This document shows, piece after piece, positions 15,991-24,783 of a DNA stretch of 64,000 bases. This DNA is from Nocardioides jishulii (lineage in GTDB: Bacteria > Actinomycetota > Actinomycetes > Propionibacteriales > Nocardioidaceae). The stretch covers positions 2,232,001 through 2,296,000 of the forward strand of contig NZ_CP040748.1 of the NCBI RefSeq assembly GCF_006007965.1. The letters are read 5' to 3'. Made by a program: the position numbers and the translations under genes. Under the pieces are notes generated by a model. The model did no database searches, was not told where the DNA came from, and saw nothing but the letters and a program-made list of their open reading frames with translations. Every line of letters starts with the position of its first letter. Within the stretch, counting starts at the first letter, position 1.

Positions 15991-16838
15991 GTCGACGCCT
16001 CGGAGCTGGTCTGGCGCACCGTCGCGTCCCCGGCGAAGGCCTTGTAGGCGTGCCGGTCGCGGGGATCGGCCGACAGCCGGGCGGAGAGCAGCGTCCGCGT
16101 GTAGGCGTGCGTCGGTGCGTCGAAGAGCTGTCGCGTCGGGGCAGTCTCCACCACCTCGCCCAGGTACATGACCGCGATGCGGTCGCTGATCCACTCGACC
16201 GTGTGCATGTCGTGGGAGACGAAGAGGTAGGCCATCCGCGACTCCTGCTGGAGCTCGGCGAGCAGGGCCAGCACCTGGGCCCGGATGGAGAGGTCCAGCG
16301 AGCTCGTCGGTTCGTCGAGCACCAGGAACTTCGGGCGGCTGATCACCGCACGGGCGATGCCCACGCGCTGCTGCTGGCCGCCGGAGAGCTCGCCGGGCAG
16401 ACGGTTGGCCGACGCCTCCGGCAGCCCCACGCGCTCCATCGTCTGCACGACCTGGCGCCTGATCTCGGTGGTGCCGAGGTCAGGCCGGTGGATCTGCAGG
16501 GGCTCGGCGATGATCGATCCGATCGCCAGACGAGGGTTCAGCGACTCGAACGGTTCCTGGAAGACCACCTGCATGTCGGCCCGCTTGGCCCGCATGCGCC
16601 TGGCGTCGAGCGACCCGAGGTCGTCACCGTCGACGACGATCGAGCCGGAGTCGACGTCGATCAGGCGTAGCGCGGCCTTGCCGAGCGTCGACTTGCCCGA
16701 CCCGGACTCACCGATGATCGCGACCGTCTCGCCCTCGTCCACCGAGAGGCTGACGCCCTTCAGTGCCTGGACGGGATCGGCGCCGCGCTGACGGGCTGCG
16801 AACGTCTTGACGACGTCGGAGATCTCAACGAGCGACAT
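15987..16838 (-). CDS. ABC transporter ATPase, OppF/DppF type
   Basis: The 283-residue product has Walker [10 protein letters not shown] (43-51), Q-loop in [12 protein letters not shown], signature LSGGQQQR (151-158) and Walker [13 protein letters not shown] (171-182). The HPYTR-like C-terminus reads [13 protein letters not shown], as in oligopeptide/dipeptide ATPases. It pairs with the adjacent OppD-type ATPase and two permeases to drive uptake. Its gene overlaps the upstream ATPase gene by 14 bases. Opp/Dpp systems also import nickel, sugars and xenobiotics; the enzymes of this operon point to an organic acid or ester. Confidence 0.95.
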   Translation of the reverse strand: MSLVEISDVVKTFAARQRGADPVQALKGVSLSVDEGETVAIIGESGSGKSTLGKAALRLIDVDSGSIVVDGDDLGSLDARRMRAKRADMQVVFQEPFESLNPRLAIGSIIAEPLQIHRPDLGTTEIRRQVVQTMERVGLPEASANRLPGELSGGQQQRVGIARAVISRPKFLVLDEPTSSLDLSIRAQVLALLAELQQESRMAYLFVSHDMHTVEWISDRIAVMYLGEVVETAPTRQLFDAPTHAYTRTLLSARLSADPRDRHAYKAFAGDATVRQTSSEAST

Positions 16839-17688
16839 TCAACTTCTCCCCCGGCTTGGGAACGGATCCGATGAGCTTCTGGGTGTAGGGGTGCGTCGGC
16901 GTGACCATGACGTCGTGGACCGAGCCCTCCTCGACGACCTCGCCGCCGTACATGACGACGACCCGCTGGCAGTACTGGGCGATGACGCCCAGGTCGTGGG
17001 TCACCAGGAGCATCGACCGGCCCTCGTCGCGGACGAGTCCGGAGATGAGGTCCAGGATCTGCGCCTGCACCGTGGCGTCGAGGCCGGTGGTCGGTTCGTC
17101 GGCGAAGAGCAGGGGCGGCGAGAGCGTGGTGGCCAGCGCGATGACGACACGCTGGGCCATGCCGCCGGAGAGCTGGTGGGCGTAACCGTCGAGCACCCGC
17201 TCGGGGCGGACGATGCCCACCCCGTCGAGCATGGCGAGGGCGATGTCGCGTGACTGCCGTTTCGAGACCCCCGTGCCGTGGGCCTTCTGGAGCTCGTAGA
17301 ACTGGCGTTCGATGGTGTAGATCGGATTGAGCGAGCCGAACGGGTTCTGGACGACGAACCCGACGGCCCGACCGCGTACGCCGCGCATCTGCTTGACGCT
17401 GTGGCCGGAGATGTCTCCGTGCCCGGCGAGCTCGATCCGGTCGGCGGTGACGGTGCTGTTGGGGCCCAGCAGCTTCAGGACGCCCTTGATGGTGGTCGAC
17501 TTGCCACATCCGGACTCCCCCACCACACCGAGGATCTCCCCCTTGCGCACGGAGAGGTCGACGCCCTTGACGGGGTTGACGACACCGTCAGGGGTGCGGA
17601 TGGAGACGGCCAGGTTGCGCACGTCGAGGACCGTCTCGGGAACGTCCTCGGCGGCACTGGCGAGCGGGGCGACGGAGAGGTCACTCAT
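16825..17688 (-). CDS. ABC transporter ATPase, OppD/DppD type
   Basis: The 287-residue product starts at the ATG overlapping the permease stop (ATGA). Walker A GESGCGKST is at 57-65, signature LSGGMAQR at 173-180 and Walker B LFADEPTTGLD at about 194-204. It ends with HPYTQKLIGSVPKPG, the Opp/Dpp C-terminal signature. It forms the second nucleotide-binding subunit of the heterotetrameric importer. Confidence 0.95.
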   Translation of the reverse strand: MSDLSVAPLASAAEDVPETVLDVRNLAVSIRTPDGVVNPVKGVDLSVRKGEILGVVGESGCGKSTTIKGVLKLLGPNSTVTADRIELAGHGDISGHSVKQMRGVRGRAVGFVVQNPFGSLNPIYTIERQFYELQKAHGTGVSKRQSRDIALAMLDGVGIVRPERVLDGYAHQLSGGMAQRVVIALATTLSPPLLFADEPTTGLDATVQAQILDLISGLVRDEGRSMLLVTHDLGVIAQYCQRVVVMYGGEVVEEGSVHDVMVTPTHPYTQKLIGSVPKPGEKLNVAR

Positions 17689-18533
17689 CGGTAGGTCCTC
17701 GCGGTTCGGTCGCCGATCGCGTCGGCGAGCTGGTTGAAGGCCAGGACGCAGAGCAGCACCGCGATGCCGGCGAAGCCTGCGATCCACCACTCCCCGGACG
17801 ACATGTTGCCGGCGCCGTCGCGGATCATCCCGCCCCAGGACGGGGTCGGCGCCGAGACGCCGACGCCGAGGAAGGAGAGGGAGGCGATGACCACGATCGC
17901 GTTGGCGATCGTCAGCGACGTCTGCACCAGGACGATGCCCCACACGTTGGGCAGCAGGTGGCGGAACGTGATGCGGCCCGGAGTGGCGCCCATCGCGATG
18001 GCCGCCTCGATGAAGCGGCTCTCCCGCAGCGAGAGGATCTCGCTGCGCATCAACCGGATGTAGCGCGGCACGTTGATGAGGGCGATCGCCACCACCACCA
18101 TGTACAGCCGGTTGCCCGACAGCGACACCAGCGCCAGCGCCAGGATCAGCAGCGGGAATGCCTGGAAGGCGTCCAGCCCGCGCACCAGCCAGTCGCTGGC
18201 CCGCCCCTTGCCCGAGGCGACCAGGCCGAGCGGCAGGCCGACGACCAGGGAGAGGAGGGTCCCGGCCAGCGCGAGCGAGAGGTCGATCCGGGCGGCGGAG
18301 ATGACGCGGGAGAAGACGTCGCCTCCCGCGCCGTCGGTGCCGAACCAGTGCTCGGCGCCCGGTGCCTTCAGCGCGTTGGAGCCGTTGGTCGCGGTGGGGT
18401 CGTAGGGCAGCGGGGCGAAGAGGCTGGCCAGCAGGAGCAGCACGATGAAGGCCACGCCCACGGTCGCGCCGGGGTGCTGCTTGACCAACAGGCGCAGCTG
18501 GTGCCCCCTCGGGGCCGCGAAGACGTCAGGCAT
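17685..18533 (-). CDS. ABC transporter permease, OppC/DppC type
   Basis: The 282-residue inner-membrane protein has an N-terminal helix (about 21-41) and the extended loop with GTDGAGGDVFSR seen in DppC/OppC. The EAA-like cytoplasmic motif IEAAIAMGATPGRITFRHLLPN couples to the ATPases. About six helices are visible. Its gene overlaps the preceding permease gene by eight bases, consistent with stoichiometric expression. Confidence 0.95.
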   Translation of the reverse strand: MPDVFAAPRGHQLRLLVKQHPGATVGVAFIVLLLLASLFAPLPYDPTATNGSNALKAPGAEHWFGTDGAGGDVFSRVISAARIDLSLALAGTLLSLVVGLPLGLVASGKGRASDWLVRGLDAFQAFPLLILALALVSLSGNRLYMVVVAIALINVPRYIRLMRSEILSLRESRFIEAAIAMGATPGRITFRHLLPNVWGIVLVQTSLTIANAIVVIASLSFLGVGVSAPTPSWGGMIRDGAGNMSSGEWWIAGFAGIAVLLCVLAFNQLADAIGDRTARTYR

Positions 18534-19590
18534 GCTTGATCCTCGGGTCCAGGAGCCCGACGACGATGTCGAGCAGGGTGTACGTGATCAGGGTCAGGGC
18601 ACCGGCCACCAGGACCATGCCCTGCACCACGGGGAGGTCGAGGCGCAGGATGCCGTTGAGTGCCCAGGTGCCGATGCCGTCCCAGGCGAAGACCTTCTCG
18701 ACGATCGCCTCGCCACCGAGCAGGGCGGCGAAGATCACTCCGGCGTAGGTGACGATCGTGGTCCGCGACTCGACGAAGGCGTAGCGCAGCACGGTCCGTT
18801 CGCGCAGCCCCATCGCGCGGGCGAAGTGCACCTGCTGGGAGTTGAGCGCCCGGCCGACGGTGGTGCGCGCGGTCTTGGCGAAGTAGGCCGCGTACACGAG
18901 CGCCAGAGTCAGGACCGGAAGCACCAGGTGCTGCAACGACGAGACGAACAGAGCGGTGTCCCCGGCGACGAGGGCGTCGATCGGGATCGCCCCGGTCACC
19001 TTCGGCGGCGGGCTCTCGGAGAAGGCCAGCTGCCCTGCCGGCGCCGGCGCGATGCCGGCGACGAAGAAGAGCAGGTAGATCAGGATCAGGCCCAGGAAGA
19101 AGTCCGGGACCGCCTGGAAGATGCCGGTGAAGAGGCGGCCGACGCTGTCGGGCCACCGACCGCGGAAGTAGGCGCCCAACGACCCGACCACGACGCCGAG
19201 GACGGCCGCCAGCAGCACGGCCAGCAGCACCAGGGAGAGCGTCGCGGGCAGCTTCGAGGCGATCTCGTCGACGATCGGCTGCTTGGAGTAGTACGAGGTG
19301 CCGAGGTCCCCCTTGACCAGACCTGCCACGTAGTCGACGTAGCGCTCCCCGAGGGGGCGATCGAGGCCGAGCTCGGCCTCGATCGCCTCCACCTGGGAGT
19401 CGCTGGCCAACGGGCCGGCGATCAGGCGGGCCGGGTCTCCCGGGGTGACGCTGACGAGGAGGAACGACAGCGTCATGACCCCGAAGAGCGCGGCCACGAG
19501 GAACCCGAGGCGTCCGAGGACGAGGCGCCACGGCGTGCTCACCCGGCGGGGAGTGCGCACGGTTGCGCCCTTGACCGGAGCCAGGGTCAT
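18526..19590 (-). CDS. ABC transporter permease, OppB/DppB type
   Basis: The 354-residue protein has the N-terminal helix (about 25-50) followed by PGDPARLIAGPLASDSQ, the standard OppB/DppB start region with the LGLDRPLGERYVDYV segment. The EAA-like loop is HFARAMGLRERTVLRYAFVES. About six transmembrane helices make one half of the pore with the OppC-type subunit. It lies four bases downstream of the binding-protein gene. Confidence 0.95.
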   Translation of the reverse strand: MTLAPVKGATVRTPRRVSTPWRLVLGRLGFLVAALFGVMTLSFLLVSVTPGDPARLIAGPLASDSQVEAIEAELGLDRPLGERYVDYVAGLVKGDLGTSYYSKQPIVDEIASKLPATLSLVLLAVLLAAVLGVVVGSLGAYFRGRWPDSVGRLFTGIFQAVPDFFLGLILIYLLFFVAGIAPAPAGQLAFSESPPPKVTGAIPIDALVAGDTALFVSSLQHLVLPVLTLALVYAAYFAKTARTTVGRALNSQQVHFARAMGLRERTVLRYAFVESRTTIVTYAGVIFAALLGGEAIVEKVFAWDGIGTWALNGILRLDLPVVQGMVLVAGALTLITYTLLDIVVGLLDPRIKHA

Positions 19591-19594
19591 CGGG

Positions 19595-21208
19595 TCAGCC
19601 TCGCTTCAGCTCGTCGTACTTCATGCCACCCGTGGGGAGCGACACGTAGCCCTTGAGGTCGGAGCTGATGCCGACGAGGTCGGGCATCTCCACCAACGAG
19701 ATGATCGGCTCGTTCTCGACGACGATGTCCATCGCCTCGGCGATCGCCGCGTCGCGCTCGTCGCCGGACTCGGTCACCAGGACCTTGCTGATGATGCTGT
19801 CGAACTCGTCGTCGGCGAAGCCGACCTTGTTGAGCGCCGATCCGCTGTGCAGGTAGAGGAACAGCGAGAACCCGAGGTCGGGCTGCGAGGGGCGCTCGCT
19901 GTAGAGGTACGCCTGCATCGTCCGGTCCGAGACAGCAGCCTCGAAGTCGGCCGGCGAGGGCACGCCCTTCACGTTGGCGGTGATGCCGACGGCCTTGAGG
20001 TCCGACTGGACCAGGCGGGCCAGGTTCTCGGCGTAGGGGCCAGGACGTGCCGTGCTGAACGAGAGGTCGATCTTCAGGCCGTTGTCCACGCCGGCCTCGG
20101 CCAGGAGCTTCTTGGCGAGGGCCGGGTCGTAGGCACCGGTCTCCGGCTGACCGGCCATCAGGCCGGACGCCTGCGGGCTGTTGGCCGGCTTCGCGTAGCC
20201 CTGGTAGATCGACTCGACGATGGCCTCGCGGTTGATCGCGTGGCTGATGGCCTTGCGCACCCGGGGGTCGGCCAGGGCCTTGTCGCCCAGGTTGAAGGAC
20301 AGGTTGTGGCGGTTGGAGTCGGGCTGGATCGAGACCTCGGCGTTGGCGCTCTCGTCGATCTTCTTGAGCTGGTCGATCGGCGGCTCGGCGATCGCGTCGA
20401 CGTCACCCGACATCAGCAGCTGGGCGCGGGCCGAGGCATCCGGCACGGCCTTGGCGATGACCTCGGTGATCTCCGGCTTCTCGCCCCAGTAGTTCTCGTT
20501 GTACTCGAGGCGGATCTCCTTGCCCGGGTCCATCGACTTCACCTTGTAGGCGCCGAAGGAGGCGGAGTTCTTGGCCAGCCAGTCGGCTGCCCACGGGTCC
20601 TCCTTGGTGACGTGCTTCTTCGTCTCGTCGGAGTCGAGGATGCCGTCGATCGGGTAGGCGAGCACCGAGAGCGCGATGGCGGAGGGCGCGGTCAGGTTGA
20701 CCCGCACGGTGTGCGAGTCAATCTTGGTGACCGGCTCATCCGGGTCCACGTTGGCCGACTTGAGCAACACGCCGGCCTGCAGCGAGGCAGGGTTGGAGTA
20801 CATGCGCTCGAACGACCAGAGCACGTCATCGGCGTCGAGCTCATTGCCGTACTCCGACTTCACGCCCTTGCGGAGCGCGAAGGTGTACCGCTTGCCGTCC
20901 TCGCTGACCTCCCAGGACTCGGCCAGGCCGGGCTTGACCGCGTCGACGCCCAGGACGGTGTCGTCGGACGCCTTCGAGGTGTCGTACTCGACGAGGGTCT
21001 CCATGAAGCCGTCGACGGCGTGCACCCAGCTGAGGCCGGTGTAGACGTTGGGGTCCAGCTGGGTCGGGGTGGAGCTCCAGGCCAGGCTCAGCACCCCGTC
21101 AGAACCACCGTCGGAGGAACCTCCACCGCCGCCGCAGGCGACGAGCGCCGAGGTGGCCAGGGCCAGGGTGGCGGCGCTCGCGACGCGGCGAATGACACGT
21201 GAACTCAT
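19595..21208 (-). CDS. ABC transporter substrate-binding lipoprotein (SBP family 5)
   Basis: The 537-residue product is the extracytoplasmic receptor of the importer. It has a lipoprotein signal with lipobox LVAC and lipidated C25, then a glycine/serine linker. The SBP_bac_5 signatures follow: YTFALRKGVKSEYGNELDADDV, and further on DPRVRKAISHAINREAIVES. Family members bind peptides, nickel chelates, glycosides or aromatic compounds. It is the first gene of the operon. A -35/-10 promoter (21269-21297) and a palindromic operator (21254-21268) lie upstream. Confidence 0.95.
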   Translation of the reverse strand: MSSRVIRRVASAATLALATSALVACGGGGGSSDGGSDGVLSLAWSSTPTQLDPNVYTGLSWVHAVDGFMETLVEYDTSKASDDTVLGVDAVKPGLAESWEVSEDGKRYTFALRKGVKSEYGNELDADDVLWSFERMYSNPASLQAGVLLKSANVDPDEPVTKIDSHTVRVNLTAPSAIALSVLAYPIDGILDSDETKKHVTKEDPWAADWLAKNSASFGAYKVKSMDPGKEIRLEYNENYWGEKPEITEVIAKAVPDASARAQLLMSGDVDAIAEPPIDQLKKIDESANAEVSIQPDSNRHNLSFNLGDKALADPRVRKAISHAINREAIVESIYQGYAKPANSPQASGLMAGQPETGAYDPALAKKLLAEAGVDNGLKIDLSFSTARPGPYAENLARLVQSDLKAVGITANVKGVPSPADFEAAVSDRTMQAYLYSERPSQPDLGFSLFLYLHSGSALNKVGFADDEFDSIISKVLVTESGDERDAAIAEAMDIVVENEPIISLVEMPDLVGISSDLKGYVSLPTGGMKYDELKRG

Positions 21209-21253
21209 GTCGACTCCATCTCTCGATCCAGCGCTCCGGGAGGGGCCGGGCGC

Positions 21254-21268
21254 TTATGTCTGACATAA
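21254..21268. promoter_or_regulatory. predicted FadR/GntR operator, perfect palindrome
   Basis: TTATGTC-T-GACATAA is a perfect 15-bp inverted repeat starting immediately after the -10 hexamer of the importer/catabolic operon. Binding there would block transcription initiation. The GTC-n-GAC core resembles FadR-subfamily sites. A related half-site, TTATGTGGTC, is at 21371-21380 towards the divergent acyl-CoA dehydrogenase gene. Confidence 0.65.
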
Positions 21269-21297
21269 ACGCTATGTGACGCGGTGCACACTGACAA
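21269..21297 (-). promoter_or_regulatory. sigma-70-type promoter of the ABC/catabolic operon
   Basis: On the minus strand, TTGTCA (21297-21292) is separated by 17 bases from TAGCGT (21274-21269). It lies about 60 bases before the binding-protein ATG at 21208 and abuts the palindrome. Confidence 0.6.
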
Positions 21298-21393
21298 CGA
21301 TTTCTGAACAAATGTTTGGAAGAACTTTGGCCTAACGAGATTCTGCCCGCTTGTCGCGCCCAAACTGGGCTTATGTGGTCTAGCCTTGCGCCA

Positions 21394-21409
21394 GAACGAA
21401 CGTTAGGTT
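21394..21409. promoter_or_regulatory. AACGnnCGTT operator-like site before acyl-CoA dehydrogenase
   Basis: GAACGAACGTTAGGTT contains AACG-AA-CGTT followed by AGG, the same core and flank as two sites before the acyl-CoA dehydrogenase gene ending at 25405. It lies just downstream of a TAGCCT hexamer (21381-21386), so a bound protein could block transcription. The form suits a TetR-family lipid-catabolism repressor. Confidence 0.5.
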
Positions 21410-21463
21410 GAGACGAAATCTGACAGTGACTGCGACGTCACCCACCATCACGAGAGGCGCTCC

Positions 21464-22630
21464 ATGCTGACCACGCAGCCGTCCCGCGAGCCCGCCGAAC
21501 GCAGCGCCCTGCGCACCGTGGTGCGCGGGATCCTCGACCGTCACCTGCCAGGTCCCGAGGCGCTCGAGACGGATCGCCGGGGCACGTTCTCCCGGGTCAC
21601 CTGGGAGGCGCTCGGACAGGCCGGCCTCCTGGGCATCGGCGCCGACGAGGCGCTGGGCGGCAGTGGAGGCACCGTCGGTGACGCCGTCGCCGTCACCGAG
21701 GAGGTGGCCCGACGGCTCCCCAGCCTCGCCGTGGACCACGTCCTGACCGGCATGGCCATGCGGATGCTGACCTCCCCGGACTGCGGCGCGACGTCGAGCC
21801 TCCTCCCCCGGGTGGCCACCGGCGAGGCGATCGCGAGCTACGGCCTCTCCGAACCCGGCGCCGGCACCGACCTCCTGGCCCTGCGCACCCGTGCCGAGCT
21901 GCGCGACGGCCAGTGGCACCTCCACGGCCAGAAGACGTGGATCTCGTTGGCCCACGAGGCCGAGGTCGTCTTCGTGCTGGCACGCACCGATCCCGCCACC
22001 GACGGCCGCCGCGCCCGCGGACTCAGCCTGATCGCCGTGCCGACCGACCAGCCGGGGGTCCAGGTCACTCGCGTGCACCTGGCCGGGATGCGGGCCGCAG
22101 GGACGTGCGAGGTCTTCCTCGACGACGCGGTGGCGCCGGCCGAGAACCTCGTCGGAGAGCGCGGCAAGGGCCTGCGCATCCTCTCCCAGGCGCTCGACGT
22201 CGAGCGCGTGATGGCCGCGGCGATCAGCCTCGGCATCGGCCGGGCAGCCCTCGACCTGGCCCTCTCGTACGCGCACGAGCGCGAGGCGTTCGGCGCCCCG
22301 ATCGGTGCACTCCAGGCCGTGCAGCACCCGCTCGCGGACAGCATGGCCGAGTTCCACGCGGCCCGTGCGCTCGTCGACCTCAGCGTCCGGAGGATCGAGG
22401 AGGGCGAGGACGCCATCGCCCACGCCGGGATGGCCAAGCTGGTCGCCAGCGAGACCACTGCACGCATCGTCGACCGCTCGATGCGGGCGATGGGCGCCAT
22501 GGGGCTGGCGGAGGAGTCGGCGATGCAGATGTACTTCCGCGACGCCCGGCTGCAGCTCTTCAGCCCGATCAGCAACGAGATGATTCGCAACCTCGTGGCC
22601 GAGGACGCCGGCCTGCCGAGGAGCTACTGA
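21464..22630 (+). CDS. acyl-CoA dehydrogenase family flavoprotein
   Basis: The 388-residue product has the flavin-binding sequences SYGLSEPGAGTDLLALRTRA and WHLHGQKTWISLA, then REAFGAPIGALQAVQHPLAD and MGAMGLAEESAMQMYFRDARL. It should oxidise an acyl-CoA to its 2,3-enoyl form and pass electrons to ETF. The canonical C-terminal catalytic Glu (YEGT) is missing: the segment reads LFSPISNEMIRN. The base must lie elsewhere or the chemistry differs. GAGAGG lies before the ATG. It leads a three-gene plus-strand set with the VOC and MFS genes and is divergent from the ABC operon. Confidence 0.92.
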   Translation: MLTTQPSREPAERSALRTVVRGILDRHLPGPEALETDRRGTFSRVTWEALGQAGLLGIGADEALGGSGGTVGDAVAVTEEVARRLPSLAVDHVLTGMAMRMLTSPDCGATSSLLPRVATGEAIASYGLSEPGAGTDLLALRTRAELRDGQWHLHGQKTWISLAHEAEVVFVLARTDPATDGRRARGLSLIAVPTDQPGVQVTRVHLAGMRAAGTCEVFLDDAVAPAENLVGERGKGLRILSQALDVERVMAAAISLGIGRAALDLALSYAHEREAFGAPIGALQAVQHPLADSMAEFHAARALVDLSVRRIEEGEDAIAHAGMAKLVASETTARIVDRSMRAMGAMGLAEESAMQMYFRDARLQLFSPISNEMIRNLVAEDAGLPRSY

Positions 22631-22631
22631 G

Positions 22632-23552
22632 ATGTTCGACGGGATCCACGAGGTCGTCCTGCCTGTCGCCCATGCCGAGGGCGCGCTGGGGCTCTACCGG
22701 GACCGGATGGGCTTCCGGGTCGAGGAGGACCTCGGTCACGACGCCGACTCGACCCGAGCCCTGGCCCTGCAACGCCTGTGGGGCCTCCCCGGAGCCGTGG
22801 TTCGCGAGGTCAGGCTGCACAAGCCCGGTGCCACCGGAGGTGCGGTGCGGGTCGTGGAGGTGCCCGGACTCCCCCACCCCTCCCAGCCGGGACGACCGGA
22901 CCGGATCGGCCCCTACGCCCTCGACTTCTACCTCCGAGACGCGGCGGGCGTGGAGGCGCGCCTGGCTGCCGGTGGGCACGACTTCACCTCCGAAGCGGTC
23001 CACTACGACCTGCCCGGGACCACCCTTCCGGTCCGCGAGCGGATGCTCCGGGCACCGGCCTCCGGACTGCTGCACGCCTGCGTCCAGTACCGGCCCCGTG
23101 GCACCCGGTGCGTGCTCGACCACGTCGAGGTCGAGGAGACGAGCGAGGTCGTCGCCGTCGTGTTCCTCACCGACCGGTTCGAGGAGGCCGGCGCCTTCGC
23201 CCGCGACGTGCTGGGCGGTCAGGAGTACTTCGCCGGCCGCTTCGACGGCCCTGCGGTCGAGACCATGCTGGGGCTCGAGCCCGGCGAGGGCTTCGCCGCC
23301 ACGCTCTACCGCGGGCCCTCCTCGGCGAACGCCCGACTGGAGTTCGGGGAGGTGCTGCCCGGCGGCCCTGCCCCCGATCCCGTGCCCCGGGTCGTCGCCC
23401 GCATCGAGGTCGACGACCTGGACCGGGTCGTCGGCGCGTTGGCAGACGGGCGGCACGGGACGGTCACCGGCGACCTGGAGGTGGAGGGCCGGCGCCACGT
23501 CGGCCTGGCCTCGTGCTACGGGGCGGTCCTCGACCTGACGGCCAGGACCTGA
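22632..23552 (+). CDS. two-module VOC (glyoxalase/extradiol-type) superfamily protein
   Basis: The 306-residue product starts one base after the dehydrogenase stop. Each half begins with a beta-alpha-beta VOC module: IHEVVLPVAHAEGALGLYRD near the N-terminus and VLDHVEVEE at about residue 160. H6 of the first module sits where VOC enzymes bind metal, but a complete 2-His/1-carboxylate set cannot be confirmed by eye. VOC proteins include ring-cleaving dioxygenases, epimerases and lyases. Tight coupling to an acyl-CoA dehydrogenase suggests action on the same substrate. The specific reaction is unknown. Confidence 0.7.
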   Translation: MFDGIHEVVLPVAHAEGALGLYRDRMGFRVEEDLGHDADSTRALALQRLWGLPGAVVREVRLHKPGATGGAVRVVEVPGLPHPSQPGRPDRIGPYALDFYLRDAAGVEARLAAGGHDFTSEAVHYDLPGTTLPVRERMLRAPASGLLHACVQYRPRGTRCVLDHVEVEETSEVVAVVFLTDRFEEAGAFARDVLGGQEYFAGRFDGPAVETMLGLEPGEGFAATLYRGPSSANARLEFGEVLPGGPAPDPVPRVVARIEVDDLDRVVGALADGRHGTVTGDLEVEGRRHVGLASCYGAVLDLTART

Positions 23553-23553
23553 G

Positions 23554-24783
23554 GTGGGCTCGCCCAGGAGTCGGGCCCTTCTGCTGAGCAGCGGGCTCAC
23601 GGGCGGGATGGTGATGCTCGCGAGCTTCACCCCGACGCCGCTGTTCCCGGAGTACCAGGAGAAGTGGGGCATCGGAGAGCTCGGTGTCAGCACGATCTTC
23701 GCCGCCTACCCCGTGGGAGTGCTCTCCTGCCTCGTCCTGCTGGGCGGACTGTCCGACGTGATCGGCAGACGCCGTTCCATCCTGATCGGCGGCGCCGTCG
23801 TCCTGGCCGCCCTGCTCGTGCTCGCCACGGCCCCCTCCCCCGCCGTGATGGTGGCCGGGCGCGTCCTGCAGGGGGTCGGGGTGGCCCTCGCCTCCACCGC
23901 AGCGGCCTCGGCCCTCATGGACCTGCACCCCGGCGGGTCCGCCTCGGGCTCGCAGTTCAACACCGCCTCGATCAGCATCGGCGTCGCCGCCGGCCCCCTG
24001 CTCTCCGGCGTGCTGGCCGACACTCTCCCGGCCCCGTTGGTGACGCCCTACCTCGTCGTCGCCGGCCTCGTGCTCGTCCCCGTTGCCCTGGCGGCGGCCG
24101 GTCCTGCGGTGGCGCCGCGTCCCGGCGTACGCCTGGTGAAGCGCATCTCCGTGCCTCGCGAGCTGCGACGCCCCTTCCTGGCGTGTGCGGCGGCCGTGGC
24201 CGTCACCAACGTGTGCACCGGACTCATGGGCGCCTTCGGCCCGGAGGTGGCCCGCTCCGTGGGGTGGGACGGCGCGGCCCTCAACGGGATCTTCGTCTCC
24301 GTGGTGCTCAGCGCCATCGCCGTCGCCCAGATCGCCGGCGGACGCCTCTCCCCGCGCCGGGCCATGCTCGGCGGTGGCGTGGTGGCCGTCGCCGGGTGGG
24401 GGGTGCTCGGCACCGGGAGCGCCCTCGCCAGTGCGCCGGTCGCCGTCGTCGGCTCCGTCGTCCTCGGCCTCGGGGCGGGCGCGGCCCTGCTGGGATCGGC
24501 CGCCTCGCTGGCCACCTGGTGCCCGCCCGCCCGACGAGCCGAGCTGTACGCGGCCTGGCTCCTGGTCCCGTTCACCGCGCTGGGCGCCTCGGCGTTCTCG
24601 GCCGGCCCGTTGCTGGCCTCGACCTCACTGCTGGTCGTGGTGGCGTGCGCTGCCGCCTTCTCAGCCCTGGCGACGGTGGTCGTCGCCGTGCTGGGGCGGC
24701 CGGCGACTAGCCGAGCAGCTCGATCGTCGCCGCGACCTCGGCCCGGTAGAGGGCGGCAGCCCTCGCGCGCTCGTCGCCGCTGA
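23554..24783 (+). CDS. MFS transporter
   Basis: The 409-residue product starts at a GTG one base after the previous stop. Twelve hydrophobic segments can be traced. The MFS loop 2-3 motif is GGLSDVIGRRRSILIG and the helix-4 region VMVAGRVLQGVGVALAS. The tail after the last helix is basic and Arg/Pro-rich, and its coding region overlaps the convergent crotonase gene by 77 bases. It may export or import the compound degraded by this island. Substrate unknown. Confidence 0.9.
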   Translation: MGSPRSRALLLSSGLTGGMVMLASFTPTPLFPEYQEKWGIGELGVSTIFAAYPVGVLSCLVLLGGLSDVIGRRRSILIGGAVVLAALLVLATAPSPAVMVAGRVLQGVGVALASTAAASALMDLHPGGSASGSQFNTASISIGVAAGPLLSGVLADTLPAPLVTPYLVVAGLVLVPVALAAAGPAVAPRPGVRLVKRISVPRELRRPFLACAAAVAVTNVCTGLMGAFGPEVARSVGWDGAALNGIFVSVVLSAIAVAQIAGGRLSPRRAMLGGGVVAVAGWGVLGTGSALASAPVAVVGSVVLGLGAGAALLGSAASLATWCPPARRAELYAAWLLVPFTALGASAFSAGPLLASTSLLVVVACAAAFSALATVVVAVLGRPATSRAARSSPRPRPGRGRQPSRARRR

